Of a stretch of 64,000 nucleotides of DNA, positions 24,999 through 37,172 are shown piece after piece. Every line of letters starts with the position of its first letter. The first letter of the stretch is position 1. The stretch covers positions 248,001-312,000 of the forward strand of contig CAJNOI010000081.1 in NCBI GenBank assembly GCA_905250115.1. The letters are read 5' to 3'. Below the pieces are notes generated by a model. That model did not search any database and was not told the origin of the DNA. It saw only the letters and a list, made by a program, of their open reading frames with translations. Both the position numbers and the translations under genes were made by a program. This DNA is from Adineta steineri. Taxonomy: Eukaryota > Rotifera > Eurotatoria > Adinetida > Adinetidae.

Positions 24999-25172
24999 AT
25001 GTTTTGTTAATATTCAAAAATTTTTTTTCTTATCATGCTAAATTTTTTATCAATAATTAAACACGAAAAATAAAAATTTATTTCATTCTTATTCACAAAT
25101 GTGTATAGTCCCTTTGATAACAAAATAGTTGCAGTCAATAATGCTTTTAGATTAATTCATAAGAGAATAACC
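24999..25172 (+). promoter_or_regulatory. Short Rel-1/Rel-2 spacer, repeated 5' flank
   Basis: Only about 170 bases separate Rel-1 from Rel-2. The sequence immediately before the Rel-2 start (from about 25060) closely matches the sequence before the Rel-1 start (from about 21440): both contain TTTATTTCATTC, a CTTTTAGAT motif and ATTCA(T/C)AAGAGA just upstream of the ATG. The duplicated unit therefore included promoter or 5' UTR sequence. No core promoter element is certain. Confidence 0.45.
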
Positions 25173-28019
25173 ATGGGAAGCGAGTACAACTTCGATGATA
25201 TAGGTAATTGCAAGAAATTTACTCTTTTCTTTTATTAATATCTTACTAACATGACTTTACCGTTTCAGATATACTCTCACCTACTGAAAGCTTACAAAGT
25301 AAACTTTATAGAAATCTTTCGAATTGAATTAACTTTCTCGATTTTGTATAATAGATTTTATTGAACAGTATGGTCTGCCTGAAGGTATTGTTCTTTGAGA
25401 AAAAAACCATTGATTCTTATTTGTCCTTTAGTGTCTCTAGCTAGTGCAAATCCTCTGTCATCATTTCCAGTTTATAGTAAGTGATATTTAGAAAAAAATA
25501 GTTTCTTTAGATAATTCTTCTTTTCAGACACTGACAGTGCACCAGGATTTTCACCAGACCATTGTCAAAATCCTGACAGTCAAAGCTACTCTACTAGTAT
25601 ATATAGATATGTTTTTAGTGAAGATTCTTTATTGTACTTTTTAGTAACTTCACAAGCTGCTGCTCTCTCATTCGAAATAAAGACACAGTCTAACGGTTTC
25701 GAAATCATTGCAGAGCCTTTGTGTACATATAAACTAAGGACTCGCGAAGATAATATAAAAGATGGACGTCAAACTCCCCTCACAACAGAAAATACGAATT
25801 ATAATGGCCCAGCAGTTCGCGTACGTTGAATTTATAAGTTTTACTTTCTGATATCTTACACTTTTTGTTTTTTCAGATTCCATCATGTTATATTAATACT
25901 ATCGAACAATATTATATTGGTATTTATCTTGTCACAGTCCCTCATGAGAAAACCGGATGTCATCATTTTCATCCATATATACTCGAAGATTATAATAATC
26001 CAGATCATAATAAAGACGATGGTAGCATTTGGTATCCGATTACTAGTGATGATTCCATGGGTATTAAAAGGTCCTAACTTTTAGAAAATAAACTTTCCTT
26101 TCATTACTTAATAATATTTTAGCTTTCGAAATATACGTATCTCAAAACGGAAAGAAGAAGACTTAAAACAATATCTTAATTTACCAGTATTTTATGGGTG
26201 TAGTTAGTAGATTAATATATCATTAAAATATTTATAGTTTAGAAATTCTAAAACTTTTAGATACAAATATAACAGACAATGTTGTGCCTCAATCGAGTTC
26301 AGGAAGAAAACTAATTCAAGAATATAACTTGAAAACAATGCATTTATCATTTATTATTGGTAAAAAAGACAGTATGAATGATAAAATTCCAAGATTTGTT
26401 GATCCTAATTTAATATTTTTTTCACGTGAAATTGGAGAATCAGTGAATGGAGATAATGAATCTAAAGAATCAACTGCAATAGCGGATGTATCACCCCCTG
26501 CTTGTAAGGTTGACGAATATGCACCAAAATATGGTTATTCAACTGGTAAGGATAAAATGCTACTTTTCTTTTCAAGAAAACTGGAAAGAAGGAGATATGG
26601 AGAGCTAGAAGTTACATTTGAATATGGTGCACCTAATATTATTTGGTCGAAGACAATTTGCAGTGAAGCTATCAATATTAACGATCAAATGGTATCATTT
26701 ATAATACCAAGTTTTCAAGATCCTATTAGTGAACGTATTCCTGTGAATATAAAACTACAACAAAAAAAACGAAACTTAGGAACAATCAAATACTCTTATA
26801 TTCCAAAATGTAATTTAAAAGACTATTGTTTGAACTATTTAAAATTATTTATGTTTTTCACTTTAGCACAAAATTCAATCGGTGAAACTAACATGATGGG
26901 AACTCCTAATTTACCTACACGACGTAATCCACTTAAGCGTTCTAAATCTAATTTAATAGCACAAGGTGCTGATGATGAACCTGATGCTGTAGTACCTGTT
27001 TCTGAAAGTAAACCTGTAAGTTAAATTTGATAGTTTTCAAATAAATCGATTATCTATAATATTTCTAGGAATCTAATGCATCAAATTCTAGTAAGTATAA
27101 TTCCCTAGATTAACATAGGTTTAGAAATATTCTATATTTTGTGAGAAAGTTTTATACATGAGTTTTAATTAAGGTTCAAGATTTTCTTCAGAGTTTTTAA
27201 CTAATTTTTATTTCAGCACCTCCGCCAGTAGTCAAGTCTGATCAAACAACTGGCGAGACTATAGAAAAACTCCTCGAAGAAAATATTATAACACTATTTA
27301 ATAGTAATAGTTTTACACCACTTTTATCTACTTGTCGATTCGCTGTTAAAAAACATCCACATTTATTTCATACAGCTATCGAAAACAATTATTCTTATCT
27401 TCTATCACAGTTTATTCCTATCACTCTACGTAAACTACTTCAACAAAAAAATGAATCGGGTGAAACAATTCTTCTTCATATTCTTCGTCTCAATCGTCTT
27501 GATATTTTTAAGACTCTAATAGAACACAAAAAGTTTGATGAACTTCTCGATGATGTCAATGATAAAAAACAAAATCTATTTCATGTTCTTGCAATGAATA
27601 AAGATGCTGAAGAAATATGTGATCTATTAATCGAATATCTTATGAAAAAATCAATAAATATTGAAGAAAAGTTTGGTAATGTTGATGAAGATAATCATAC
27701 ACCATTAGAACTATCAATTATAAATGATAATCTACCAATTACACGTTATCTTTTAAAACATTTTGATAAAAATGTATGCCAAACAACTGATGATACTGGT
27801 GATAATCTAATTCATCTAGCTGTACGTCATAGTAATTTGACGATGCTTAACTACTTACTCAATGAAGGAGAATTAAAGGAACATGGAAATCAAACAAATT
27901 TGACAATGACACCACTTGAGTTAGCTCAATCATTGAAACATGATGATATGGTGAAATATCTCAATGAAATATATCCTCAATCGGAATTTCATGAAGATGA
28001 AAGTTCAGACGATGATTAG
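25173..28019 (+). CDS. Rel-2: full-length NF-kB (p100/p105-like) protein
   Basis: Twelve exons (25173-25203, 25269-25298, 25355-25384, 25432-25476, 25528-25596, 25645-25820, 25877-26070, 26123-26197, 26238-26809, 26867-27015, 27069-27090, 27217-28019) give about 731 residues. Order: an acidic/aromatic N-terminus (EYNFDDIDIL), a Ser/Pro-rich linker with FSPDHCQNPDSQS, RHD-N (about 84-300, FEIIAEP then YIGIYLVTVPHE and HPYILED), IPT domain (about 306-407, YAPKYGYSTGKDKMLLF), a basic nuclear-localisation cluster RRNPLKRSKS near 426, and ankyrin repeats from about 512 (HLFHTAIENNY, TPLELSIINDN, DNLIHLAVRHSN), ending in an acidic tail (ESSDDD). The recognition loop is unusual: YKLRTREDN replaces the expected R-x-R-Y-x-C/S-E/D-G. 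Processing or removal of the ankyrin half would be expected for activation, by analogy with p100/p105. Confidence 0.88.
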
Positions 28020-29517
28020 TTATTTATTATCAAGTTTATAAAACGTTTTACTAAAATCCCGGATTATTGCAATGTAAACTTATTAGTTAAATAGTCAGAA
28101 CAATTATGTGATAATCATAGAACATAATATGTATTTTTGTTGAAAAGTTTTTTATTATATTTTATATAATCAAGAATATTTTTTTTTAGTTTATAATTTT
28201 TTTTTGACGATATTCTTAAATTCAAAGAATAAAAATATTTCTGGGATAATTATCAATTCAAAAAAAGTCAACTTTCATTCATATTTATAACAATAAAATA
28301 GACAAATTCATGAATGTTGGCCATTTATCTCGAAAGTATGAAAAATTCTTGTCGATAAATTAAGGATATTATTTGAGTTAAATATATTACTAATATCAAT
28401 ATATTGAGACATTGATTCTGTGAAAATATGCTCTATTTATGTTTTTTAATGATGTATATCTATGAATAATGTTGAAACAAGTATATTTGTCGCAAAATGT
28501 AAGACTATAAAACTAAACATCTACAACTTTTTAATACTATTGACAAGAATTGTTAGAAGTAATACACTTATGTGGAGTTACCGTTATGATTGAAAAATAC
28601 AAATTGTCTAATTTATAATATTAATTTCACTACTTTCTATTAGTATCTATGAATAAAAGTATGCAAGGTATATACTTTTATATGATTAACACCTTAGTAT
28701 TTTATTGCTTAGTAAGTAATGACTTTGGATCAGCAAGACAAAGATGATAATGCTATCTCAAGAGTCCTACCTTGGTGCTGATATCAAGATGATCAAAATA
28801 TCGATAAGCATCAATGTCACACTGAATAGCAACCTATGTAATCAGCGGAGTTGGAGTGGAGTTGTGAAAAACAAGATGGAGTTGGAGTTGCTTACCCCCG
28901 AAGTTGCCATCTCTGTTATGCATTCCTACGTACTTAGCAAAATGTTTGCATCATATAGATAAATGCTGTTCAAAACGATCTTCGAAAATCTGATAAAGAG
29001 AATAATAATATTTTACATCTATTTGTATATACGAATCAAAGCTACCATAACAATACTTTCTGCATTGCTTTCTCAAAAAATTGTATTCTTGCGAAATTTC
29101 CCAACTATTCTTCATCATTCTCTTCTTCCTTGTATTTGGTATTTTCCGAGTTATCATTAATTATAAATTAGATATAATATATGTTTTCATTGATGTTTAT
29201 TGATAAGTCTACTTTACAAATAAATCTCCAACATATAAGCTAAAAAACATTTTTTTTCAGTGTGGGACAACGTTATGTGGGAAAAAAGAACAAAACAAAA
29301 AAGCAAGAAAAGAACACAATGGGTATTTTGCTTTTTGTCCCAAAGTGGTTGTAATAAGTATGTTTAAATAACGATTGTAAATCTGATTATTTTTTATTTA
29401 TTCAAAGACAATTGGATTACTTTATTTGTGTTAAATTACCAATATTGAAATATATTCTATTTTTGTCTGCATTAATTACAAAATCAAGATTTTTACTACT
29501 GCTCAAAACAATTTAAC
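28020..29517. other. Intergenic region between Rel-2 and Rel-3
   Basis: About 1.5 kb without a supported gene. It holds long AT-rich runs and a short block around 28848-28900 with GGAGTTGGAGTGGAG-type G-rich words that differs from its surroundings. The frames at 28744-28962, 28951-29157 and 28963-29160 overlap one another, show no Rel or ankyrin similarity and are regarded as chance. Confidence 0.5.
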
Positions 29518-32449
29518 ATGAATTTAGACAATGCATTTTCGTCAAACGGTATATTTCAATTAATTTCTAATAACATTATACTTAATTCGGTTTTTTTTAC
29601 AATTTTATTAGCTGATGTAATCCACGGAGAAACTTCATCGAAACACGAAGCATTAGAAATTATCGCACAACCATGTCCAAAATCCAAATTACGATATCGA
29701 TCCGATTATAATAGTAATGAAAAACGTCGAGGAGTTCTTCAAAGTCAAAACAATCCAAATTATAGAAGTCCTGCTATTCGTGTATGTTTATTGTAATATA
29801 TTTACATTAAAAACAGTTTTTATTATAGATTCCAAAAACATATCTGGATGTGACAGAACATTATGTTATTCGTATCTGTCTTGTAACAGTTGAATATGAA
29901 AAAACTAAACTTCGTTACATACATCCGTACGATCTTGAAGATATTGAAAATGATACATATAATGACCGACCTAATAAAGCTATTTGGTATCCTATTCAAG
30001 GAAATGATATTGATGGCATAAAAAGGTATGAAAAATATTGAAAGATATTCGATATATTTATTTAATTTAGTTTTCCAAATTTACGTATTGTGAAGAAAAA
30101 GGCCGATGATTTGAAAAAACATGGAGATTTTCGTGTATTTGATTCTCATAGTCAGTTTTCATTGTAAATTATAAAGGCGAATAATAGATTTATTTTTAGT
30201 AGCCGGAGATTGTACACCACAATTAACTTGTATGAGAGATACAATTAAAGAATTTAATCTTGACAAAGCTCAATTAGCTTTTACAGTTGGAAAGAAAGTC
30301 ATTGACACCACTAATACTACAATAGTATATGCTCTTACAACTATTTTCTCAAATGAAATTATTGATACTACAAGTAAAGAATTAGATTTCGATAATACAC
30401 CTACTGAATCGAAAACTTTACGATCTCATCCACCAAAATTATCTGAGTGTTTTATGTACAAATATGCACCGCGTCAAGGTCATCGAAATAGTAAGGATGA
30501 AGTACTTATTTTCTATACGAATGGATTACAACTAAAGACATATGGAGGTTAGTTGATAATAAATTAATTCATTAATATGTTAACAATTATCTTTCTTCCT
30601 AGAGTTAGAAGTAATATTCGAATGTGAAATATTTGATGGTAAATGGTGGTCGCAACCTGTTCTAGATCTCGAAGTTAAAAATCAAATGGTCTCATTTCGA
30701 ACACCGATATTTCCATATACTATTAATGACATCACACCAGTTAATATTATATTACGACAAAAAAAGAGAACTTTAGAACAACTGATATTTAACTATATTC
30801 CATCATGTAACAAAAGATAGAATTTATTCTATTTACATTGGTTTAAATAATTTTTGTGTTTTAGCTCAATGTCCGAACTGTTCACAACGCACTATGGAAC
30901 AAATGAATCTATGTGAAGAAACTAGTTTAAATAAACGTCGTAGATGTGATGTGAATATTAATGATGAAACAACAGATGATATGACATTGATTTTTGATAA
31001 TAATTCTGTGATTCACCAGTCAAATTTAGAACCAGTAAGCTAACTCTCATGTACAACTAGAAAATTTATAATTATTATTATAGGCATTATCACCTTTTTC
31101 CATGACAGAAAATCTAGGTGAGCAGGGTTTTTTACTATAAACACTAGTAGAAGTAGTTACTCATTTTATACAAGAGCTTGTTATTAAAAATTGTTTATTG
31201 ATGTATGTGAATGATTTCTGTTTTTTTTTTGTAAATTCTAATTTAAATAATATGTTACCGTAAAACAATGACAAAATCTTTCTTTAACGTTTATTTTACG
31301 TAGCATAGCGAAGTTAATGTCCTAGGGTCTATATCTTTTGATCACCGACGAATGTCTCAAAAGTAGAGTTACCAATCGCTCTAGCAGTCTGCATTGGGAA
31401 TCTGACAGTTCAAGCCCGTAAACTGTTAGAAACTATATTAAGGAGCTGGTACGTAGTTCTAGCTCAAGCCATATGAACTGATGAATGATTCCAACTCAAC
31501 CAATATAAATTAGTGGATAGTTTCAATTCATGTGCACTGATCATCAGTTTCTGCAATTTTTATATTCAAAAGACCTGTTGCGAAAAATGATACTAAGTAA
31601 GGTAAAATTTTTACCTTAATTAGATATTAAAAAAATCTATCTGCTGATTAAAATGAAATTAATTCATTATTTTTGACTATGCATTTATACATGCTAAACT
31701 AGGGATGTGACAATTCAAGCTCGTGAACTATGAGGATGGGTGAGAGTAAGTAAATAATAGAAATACCCACACTCGCACTCACACCCTTGAATACTGCTTT
31801 CATTAAATCGGACAAAGCTATGACAAACTATTTCATTTTAGGTGCTGTATCAATAAATAAAAAGAATAACGTTCAACTAGTTCTGGATAAAATTGCAGAC
31901 AGCATTGAATTATTATTTACTACTAATAATTTTACACCACTTTTACGTATTTGTCGATTATTTGTTCAAAAACAACCACATTTATTTCATACCGCTATCG
32001 AAAACAATTATTTTTATCTTTTATCACAGTTTATTCCTATTGTTTCACTCAAATTACTTCAACAAAAAAATCAATTAGGTGAAACAGTTCTTCTTCATAT
32101 TCTTCGTCTCAATCGTCTTGATATTTTTAAGATTCTGTTAGAAAAAAAAAGGTTTGCTGAACTTATCGATGCTGTCAATAATAAAAAACAAAATCTATTT
32201 CATCTTCTCGCAATGAATAAAGATGCTGAAGAAATATGTGACCTATTAATTGAATATCTTATGAAAAAATCAATAAATATTGAAGAAAAATTTGGTAATG
32301 TTGATGAAGATAATCGTACACCATTAGAACTATCGATTATAAATAATAATCAACCAGTTACACGTTATCTTTTAAAACATTTTAATAATGATACATCGTT
32401 GATAATAAGCAATGGTATTTTATTTGGAAGAATACAAATTATTGATTAA
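29518..32449 (+). CDS. Rel-3: NF-kB-type protein with truncated ankyrin domain
   Basis: Nine exons (29518-29548, 29612-29781, 29829-30025, 30071-30150, 30200-30547, 30603-30806, 30865-31034, 31084-31117, 31842-32449) give about 613 residues. RHD-N (about 25-240) has LEIIAQP, recognition loop LRYRSDYNSN, IRICLVTVEYEK and HPYDLED. The IPT domain (about 243-345) has YAPRQGHRNSKDEVLIF and VSFRTPIFPY. A basic cluster NKRRRC near 366 may be the nuclear signal. Ankyrins begin near 412 and are almost identical to Rel-2 (HLFHTAIENNY, LLHILRLNRLDIFK), but the frame leaves the Rel-2 sequence after RYLLKHF and stops about 20 residues later. The last repeats and the acidic tail of Rel-2 are therefore missing. 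Intron 8 (31118-31841) is 724 nt and contains a G-rich hairpin. The leader is much shorter than that of Rel-1/2. Confidence 0.86.
31730..31788. repeat. G-rich hairpin inside Rel-3 intron 8
   Basis: A left arm GAGGATGGGTGAGAGTAAG faces a right arm ACCCACACTCGCACTCACACCC across an AT-rich loop. Composition and arm order resemble the inverted repeats at 217-292 and 7994-8072. It sits about 50 bases before the acceptor of the ankyrin exon. Confidence 0.5.
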
Positions 32450-33313
32450 TTAGTTACATTTAATCAGACATTAGAAATAGCTATAAGTTTTAGGATTATG
32501 CCAATATTTTTATTGTTGATTTTTTATGTAGTAAGAAGTAGACCTTTTTTTTCATCCAAGGAAATAATTAATTAATCATATGATTAGTTCGAAGTAATGA
32601 GTAAAAATATATAACTAGTGAGAAAATCTTTGAATCATCACGTCAAAAAAAAACAAAAAGATCTTACAGAAGACCTATGGAACTTCAAATTCCCATGAAA
32701 TTGATTGATGCATATACCTTCCTAAATAAATATCCTATTAAAAAAATTTCGTTTTAATTCTTAATACGAAACTGAAAATTTCTTAATGTTTTTGTTTGGC
32801 GAGAAAATTTTACAGATGTCAACAATAAACTCACATTTTTATTTAAATACAAAAGTCAATAGAACGCAAGACAAAGTTGCGATAAAAAAAAATATCCCCA
32901 TGTGTCATATCACATATCAGTATAAAGTGCTTTATTATTTCATATAGAATATAACAATCTTAGTCATATAATACTTAATCAAGGGAAATCTAGTACTTTA
33001 TCGTTTGAATAATCGGTCATTATATTACTGATAAATCAATGAATTGTCATAGATAATATTTACAAGGATTTTTACAAAGCTAATATTAAAAGAACGAAGG
33101 AAAGAAAGAAAGAGAGAATGAAAAAAAACTTCTAAAAATATCTTGAAGAATGTTGTTCTCGTAAACTCGTAAATTATGACATATCTGGTAGTATTCCAAA
33201 CGTAATGGGATCTATCACATAACCTGCGGTAAATAAAAGTACGTCTCACTATTCAATGATGCCATTCATAATACAACGAATTCTTAATATTTTCTTAATT
33301 GTATATTCAAATA
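32450..33313. other. Intergenic region between Rel-3 and Rel-4
   Basis: About 860 AT-rich bases. No gene, terminal repeats or structured RNA recognised. The minus-strand frame at 33025-33249 has no recognisable content. The right end is presumed promoter and 5' UTR of Rel-4. Confidence 0.5.
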
Positions 33314-34551
33314 ATGTCACTTTCGAAACCAGCACTGCGCTTGGTTGCGGAGCCACAACAATTTTATCGTAGTAGATATGCTAGTGAAATGTGTCGTAAT
33401 GGTACTGTATTGAATCGTTTTATTATTACTGGTTCTAATTCAGCCCAGTTCAAATATCCAACAGTTGAAGTAAGAGATATTCATAAAATATTTTGTTTTT
33501 TTTAATATGAATTAATAATTAGATACTAAAAGAATGGTATAACCAAGGATTATATATTTGTGTGATTCTGGTCACTGTTCCAACTGAAGAAGCACCTATA
33601 CAATGCATACATCCGCATCCAATTGATACTGACGAAGTTAACGTTGTTAAAAATGAATATCGAAATTCACTTTTTTTTCCAATAACAGAAGAAGACTGTG
33701 TAAATGGTTTTAAAAGGTAAAGTGCAAGAATAGGAATAATTTATCAAATGAAATTTTTTTTATTTAGTTTTCGAATTATTCGTAAGAAATTAGTTCAATA
33801 TGAATTAAAAAACTATGGACCGTTGCATATTGTACATTCAAATGATAATGATATCCAACGCATTGATGATCCATCTGATGTTCGAAAATTATCTAAAGTC
33901 TATCAATTAGAAAAATCGCAATTATTATTTTCTCTTGTTCAAACCGATCCTAATGGACGACTTATTGTACTCAGTGCAACATCTGTATATTCGAATATAA
34001 TGACTGCTACGAAAGATAGAGTAACGAATAATAATGTAATTATTAGATGTTCACCACAAAAAGGTCATTGGATTGGTGGGGATGATATTTTGATGGTCAT
34101 TCCCATATCGGATAGAAAAACACGTAAATAGTTTTTTGTTAGTATTTTTATTTAACTAATCGATTCATTTCTTTTAGCATGTGAAATATATTTCGAATAT
34201 CCTTCTTTACAACGTCAGGAACCAGTTTCATTTCGATTTGTTGATTCAAAAACAATTACATTTACAACTCCACCATGTCTCATAGAAGTAAATGAAAATC
34301 ATAAAATAGAAGTTCCTATTGTTGTTCGTCAAAATAATCAAGAAGTTGCACGTGTTAATTTTTGTTATGAACCATGTGAGTAACATTTTTATTTAACAAC
34401 TAATTGAAATTTTCTTTTATTAGCTACATATAACTGCAGATGTAATAATGATTCAATTTTCAATTTTATTGACGAATCAAATACTTCCGAACTATCTTCT
34501 TCATCGAGTACATTTTGTGATGTAGATGATGATCTTGCTGAATATATGTAA
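33314..34551 (+). CDS. Rel-4: Rel protein with both Rel domains, no ankyrin repeats
   Basis: Five exons (33314-33469, 33523-33716, 33768-34123, 34178-34375, 34424-34551) give about 343 residues. RHD-N (about 8-215) begins LRLVAEPQQF with recognition loop YRSRYASEMC, then KYPTVEI, CVILVTVPTEEAP and HPHPID. The IPT domain (about 230-300) has CSPQKGHWIGGDDILMVIP, FVDSKTITFTTPPC and IVVRQNNQEVARVNF. A short Ser/Asp-rich tail follows; there is no ankyrin domain and no obvious basic nuclear signal. It resembles the real Rel part of Rel-1 most closely. Lacking an internal inhibitor, it would be expected either to need a separate IkB-like partner or to act constitutively (inference). The start was taken at MSLSKP; the upstream TTG in frame is not used. 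Confidence 0.87.
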
Positions 34552-36033
34552 TCAATGATTTGACATTATAATTTTTATGACAAATAATTTAAACAAGATA
34601 TAGCAGTGCTGTACAGGGTGTTTCAAGAGTCTCTTACACAATTAAAGCAATCTGATTGATTTTTTTGAATAAAATGACAGTATGCTCTTTAAAGTTTTAT
34701 TTTGTATATTGTCAGATGTCCAGATTTTAGTCACCTATCATTGTGAAAGAAAAAATGCAAGTCGAATTCTGTACTATTAATGCTTTTCCAAAATGAGTAT
34801 GATAGTAAACAGAAAGCAATCTGAAAGATCTTCAAAAATTAGAGAAGAGTCCAGTAAACATAAATTGTCTGCTTGTGTGTCTACAGGGTCAAAAGAACAT
34901 CGAAAACCTATTTTCTACGGTTTTCAATTGTTTTTCCAGTAAATGTGAAGAGGATGTATTTCTATGAGAACGAGCGTTAATTGTGAGAATTTATCACTGA
35001 ATATCATCTAATAAGCACTGATAACGAAAAGAAATTATTTCGAAAATGATGGATTTACGCGTCTCAGTTGAAGGTACTCATTTTGGACATTTGTTATAAA
35101 CTAAAGATATCTGAATTAATTTTCGTAAAGGACTTTTGAAGCACCCTGCATATATTTTTTTTTGTATTAAAATAAAACATAAATTATAATAAACAAGATG
35201 TTTTTGAGTTTATATACTATAGTTTTTTACTATAAGAGTAGAAAGGAATTCAATTTATTACAACCGAGAGTATCAACATTGCATGTCTCGTAAATTATGA
35301 ATAAACATATTCTGTCGGGGAAAAAAAACTTCAATTTTCATAATGCATGACGCGACGGATAGTAAAGAGTACTTTTATTAATTGTTTTCTTAAATGAAAA
35401 ATTCGGAAGAGAATTTTAATTTATTAACTACTATATACCTATCATAAATTGAATTTCATTACTAAGAAAAAGTATCACAAGGTTTACTTACTAAAAAACC
35501 TATTATTAATATTTTCTAGGCAAAACATATAATGTCAATCGACTCTACGTAAAGAAATAAAACACCAGACATTGTATGTGTTTTTAATTCATAATAAAAG
35601 TATTTATCTTATGATATATTCTTGTTTTTTTGTCCTTCATTTTTACAAAGTAAATATTTTTTTCACTGAAGTCTCTCTTGTCTGCACAAACACAGCGATA
35701 AGAATCTCGAAAAACAAATTCCCGATAAACTTATAGTATAAATTTCTGTCTATCGAGTATAACTGAGTAGCTATAAATAGTTTTGAAAAAACTTCTCTTA
35801 CAATAAAAATACTACTTTGTAAATTTCTATGAGTTATAATTTACAATGACATTTTATAGTAAAATTTAAAATATAGTTTTTTTCTATTCCTATCATCTAG
35901 ACGTTGAATTCGAAAGAGAGACAACGTATACGAAGGTCAAATTACTCAACAACATTTTAAAACAAATCAACGTAGAAAAATATTCTTGGTTTTTTACTGA
36001 ATATATATCATCAAGTTGAAACACTTATAAATA
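34552..36033. other. Intergenic region between Rel-4 and Rel-5
   Basis: About 1.5 kb. Its left third is the CAGGGTG-ended element described separately (34614-35148). The rest, 35149-36033, is AT-rich with no supported gene. A TATA-like TTATAAATA at 36026-36034 abuts the Rel-5 start, so any TATA function there would require a different start or leader. Confidence 0.5.
34614..35148. mobile_element. Short DNA-transposon remnant with CAGGGTG termini (MITE-like)
   Basis: The left end CAGGGTGTTTCAAGAGTC (34614 on) and the right end read inward CAGGGTGCTTCAAAAGTC (35148 back) are inverted copies with three differences in 18 bases. TA lies directly outside the left end, and TA occurs two bases outside the right end. 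Length is about 535 bases with no transposase frame. Terminal sequence and possible TA flanks suggest a Tc1/mariner-type or related miniature element. The superfamily is tentative. Confidence 0.6.
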
Positions 36034-37172
36034 ATGTCTATCATAGATGGTAATATAAAAAAACAAAAGAAAATTGTTTTTCTTTTTTAACATTTATGAT
36101 GTATGTTTTAGATTGTATTAAATTCTCAGAAGAAATTGAAGATTTCGATGTGAATATATGGGAAAATTTGATTAATTCTGATGAAGTATTTACGAAACAA
36201 TTTTCTCAATCAATAAATACAATAGATTATTCGGATAATTCTACAAATAAAAATGATATTCTCAAATTATCATCAAACGATATAAACACATCAACATTTG
36301 AGAATAGTAATAAGTTTATTCACATTCATCGGCCGATGATAATTCTCGTTTCACCTTCTCTCAATCAACGTGTTCGATATGCAAATGAATGTGAAAAAAT
36401 AATTCGCTATGTATCCATTCCAGATAATAATATAATGACTTTCAAAGTAGATACAAATTTTTTTCAAAGGAATTTTATATAATTCAATTTTAATAGATTC
36501 CTGATCTTCGTGATAATCTTATTACTGGTGATACACTCTGGATGCGTATAACACGAACGACAATAGATCATCGAAAAGATCATTTAGTTTTTTATCATCC
36601 ATATCCAATATGGATTAAAAATGAATATGCAAAAATTCATAATGGTTCAATTTTTATTCCAATTAATGATAATGATATGGAAACTGGTACTATGAAGTAA
36701 ACTTTTCTATATATCGAACATTTAAATATTACATTAATTAGCTTTTCTTTTGTAGAATTTATACTTTAACAATGATTAGACTTAAACAATATGATTTAGC
36801 TAAAATTAATACATTACCAATCTATTCATCGACTCAACTTGTTGTCTTAGGTAGAATTGAAAACGACAAAAAAAATTATGATTATTTATTGAATTTTTAG
36901 ATCAACATTCAGTCGAAATTAAGACACCAAAACGTATTCGAGATGAATATAAACTTCAACAATCGATTTTAAATTTTCAAATTGTTCGAGTCGATCAAAA
37001 TAATCTTGCCTATCCAACAGATTGTTTTTGTCAAACAGAATCTATTCATGAAATTGAAGGTAAAGTTTGTTCAATGTAAATAATATAAATATTAAATACA
37101 AATATATTTCTAGCTAATGGGCAACAACATAAAGCGAAATGTCATGAGGAAAATACAATTCAAAATATATAA
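36034..37172 (+). CDS. Rel-5: half-Rel protein (RHD-N only)
   Basis: Six exons (36034-36049, 36112-36446, 36497-36696, 36756-36850, 36901-37059, 37114-37172) give about 287 residues. After an acidic/aromatic leader (EEIEDFDVNIWENL) and a Ser/Asn-rich stretch comes the Rel-like segment: recognition loop region QRVRYANECEK, IPDLRDN, LWMRITRTT, YHPYPIWIK, GSIFIPINDND, then LTMIRLKQYDL and the end of RHD-N (DEYKLQQSILNFQIVRV). The exon layout matches the RHD-N exons of Rel-2 to Rel-4. There is no IPT dimerisation domain, no ankyrins, and only a short unremarkable tail. It bridges the full-length genes to the tandem half-Rel group: it shares exon phases with both. It could bind DNA weakly or bind Rel partners; neither can be concluded from sequence. 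Confidence 0.8.
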
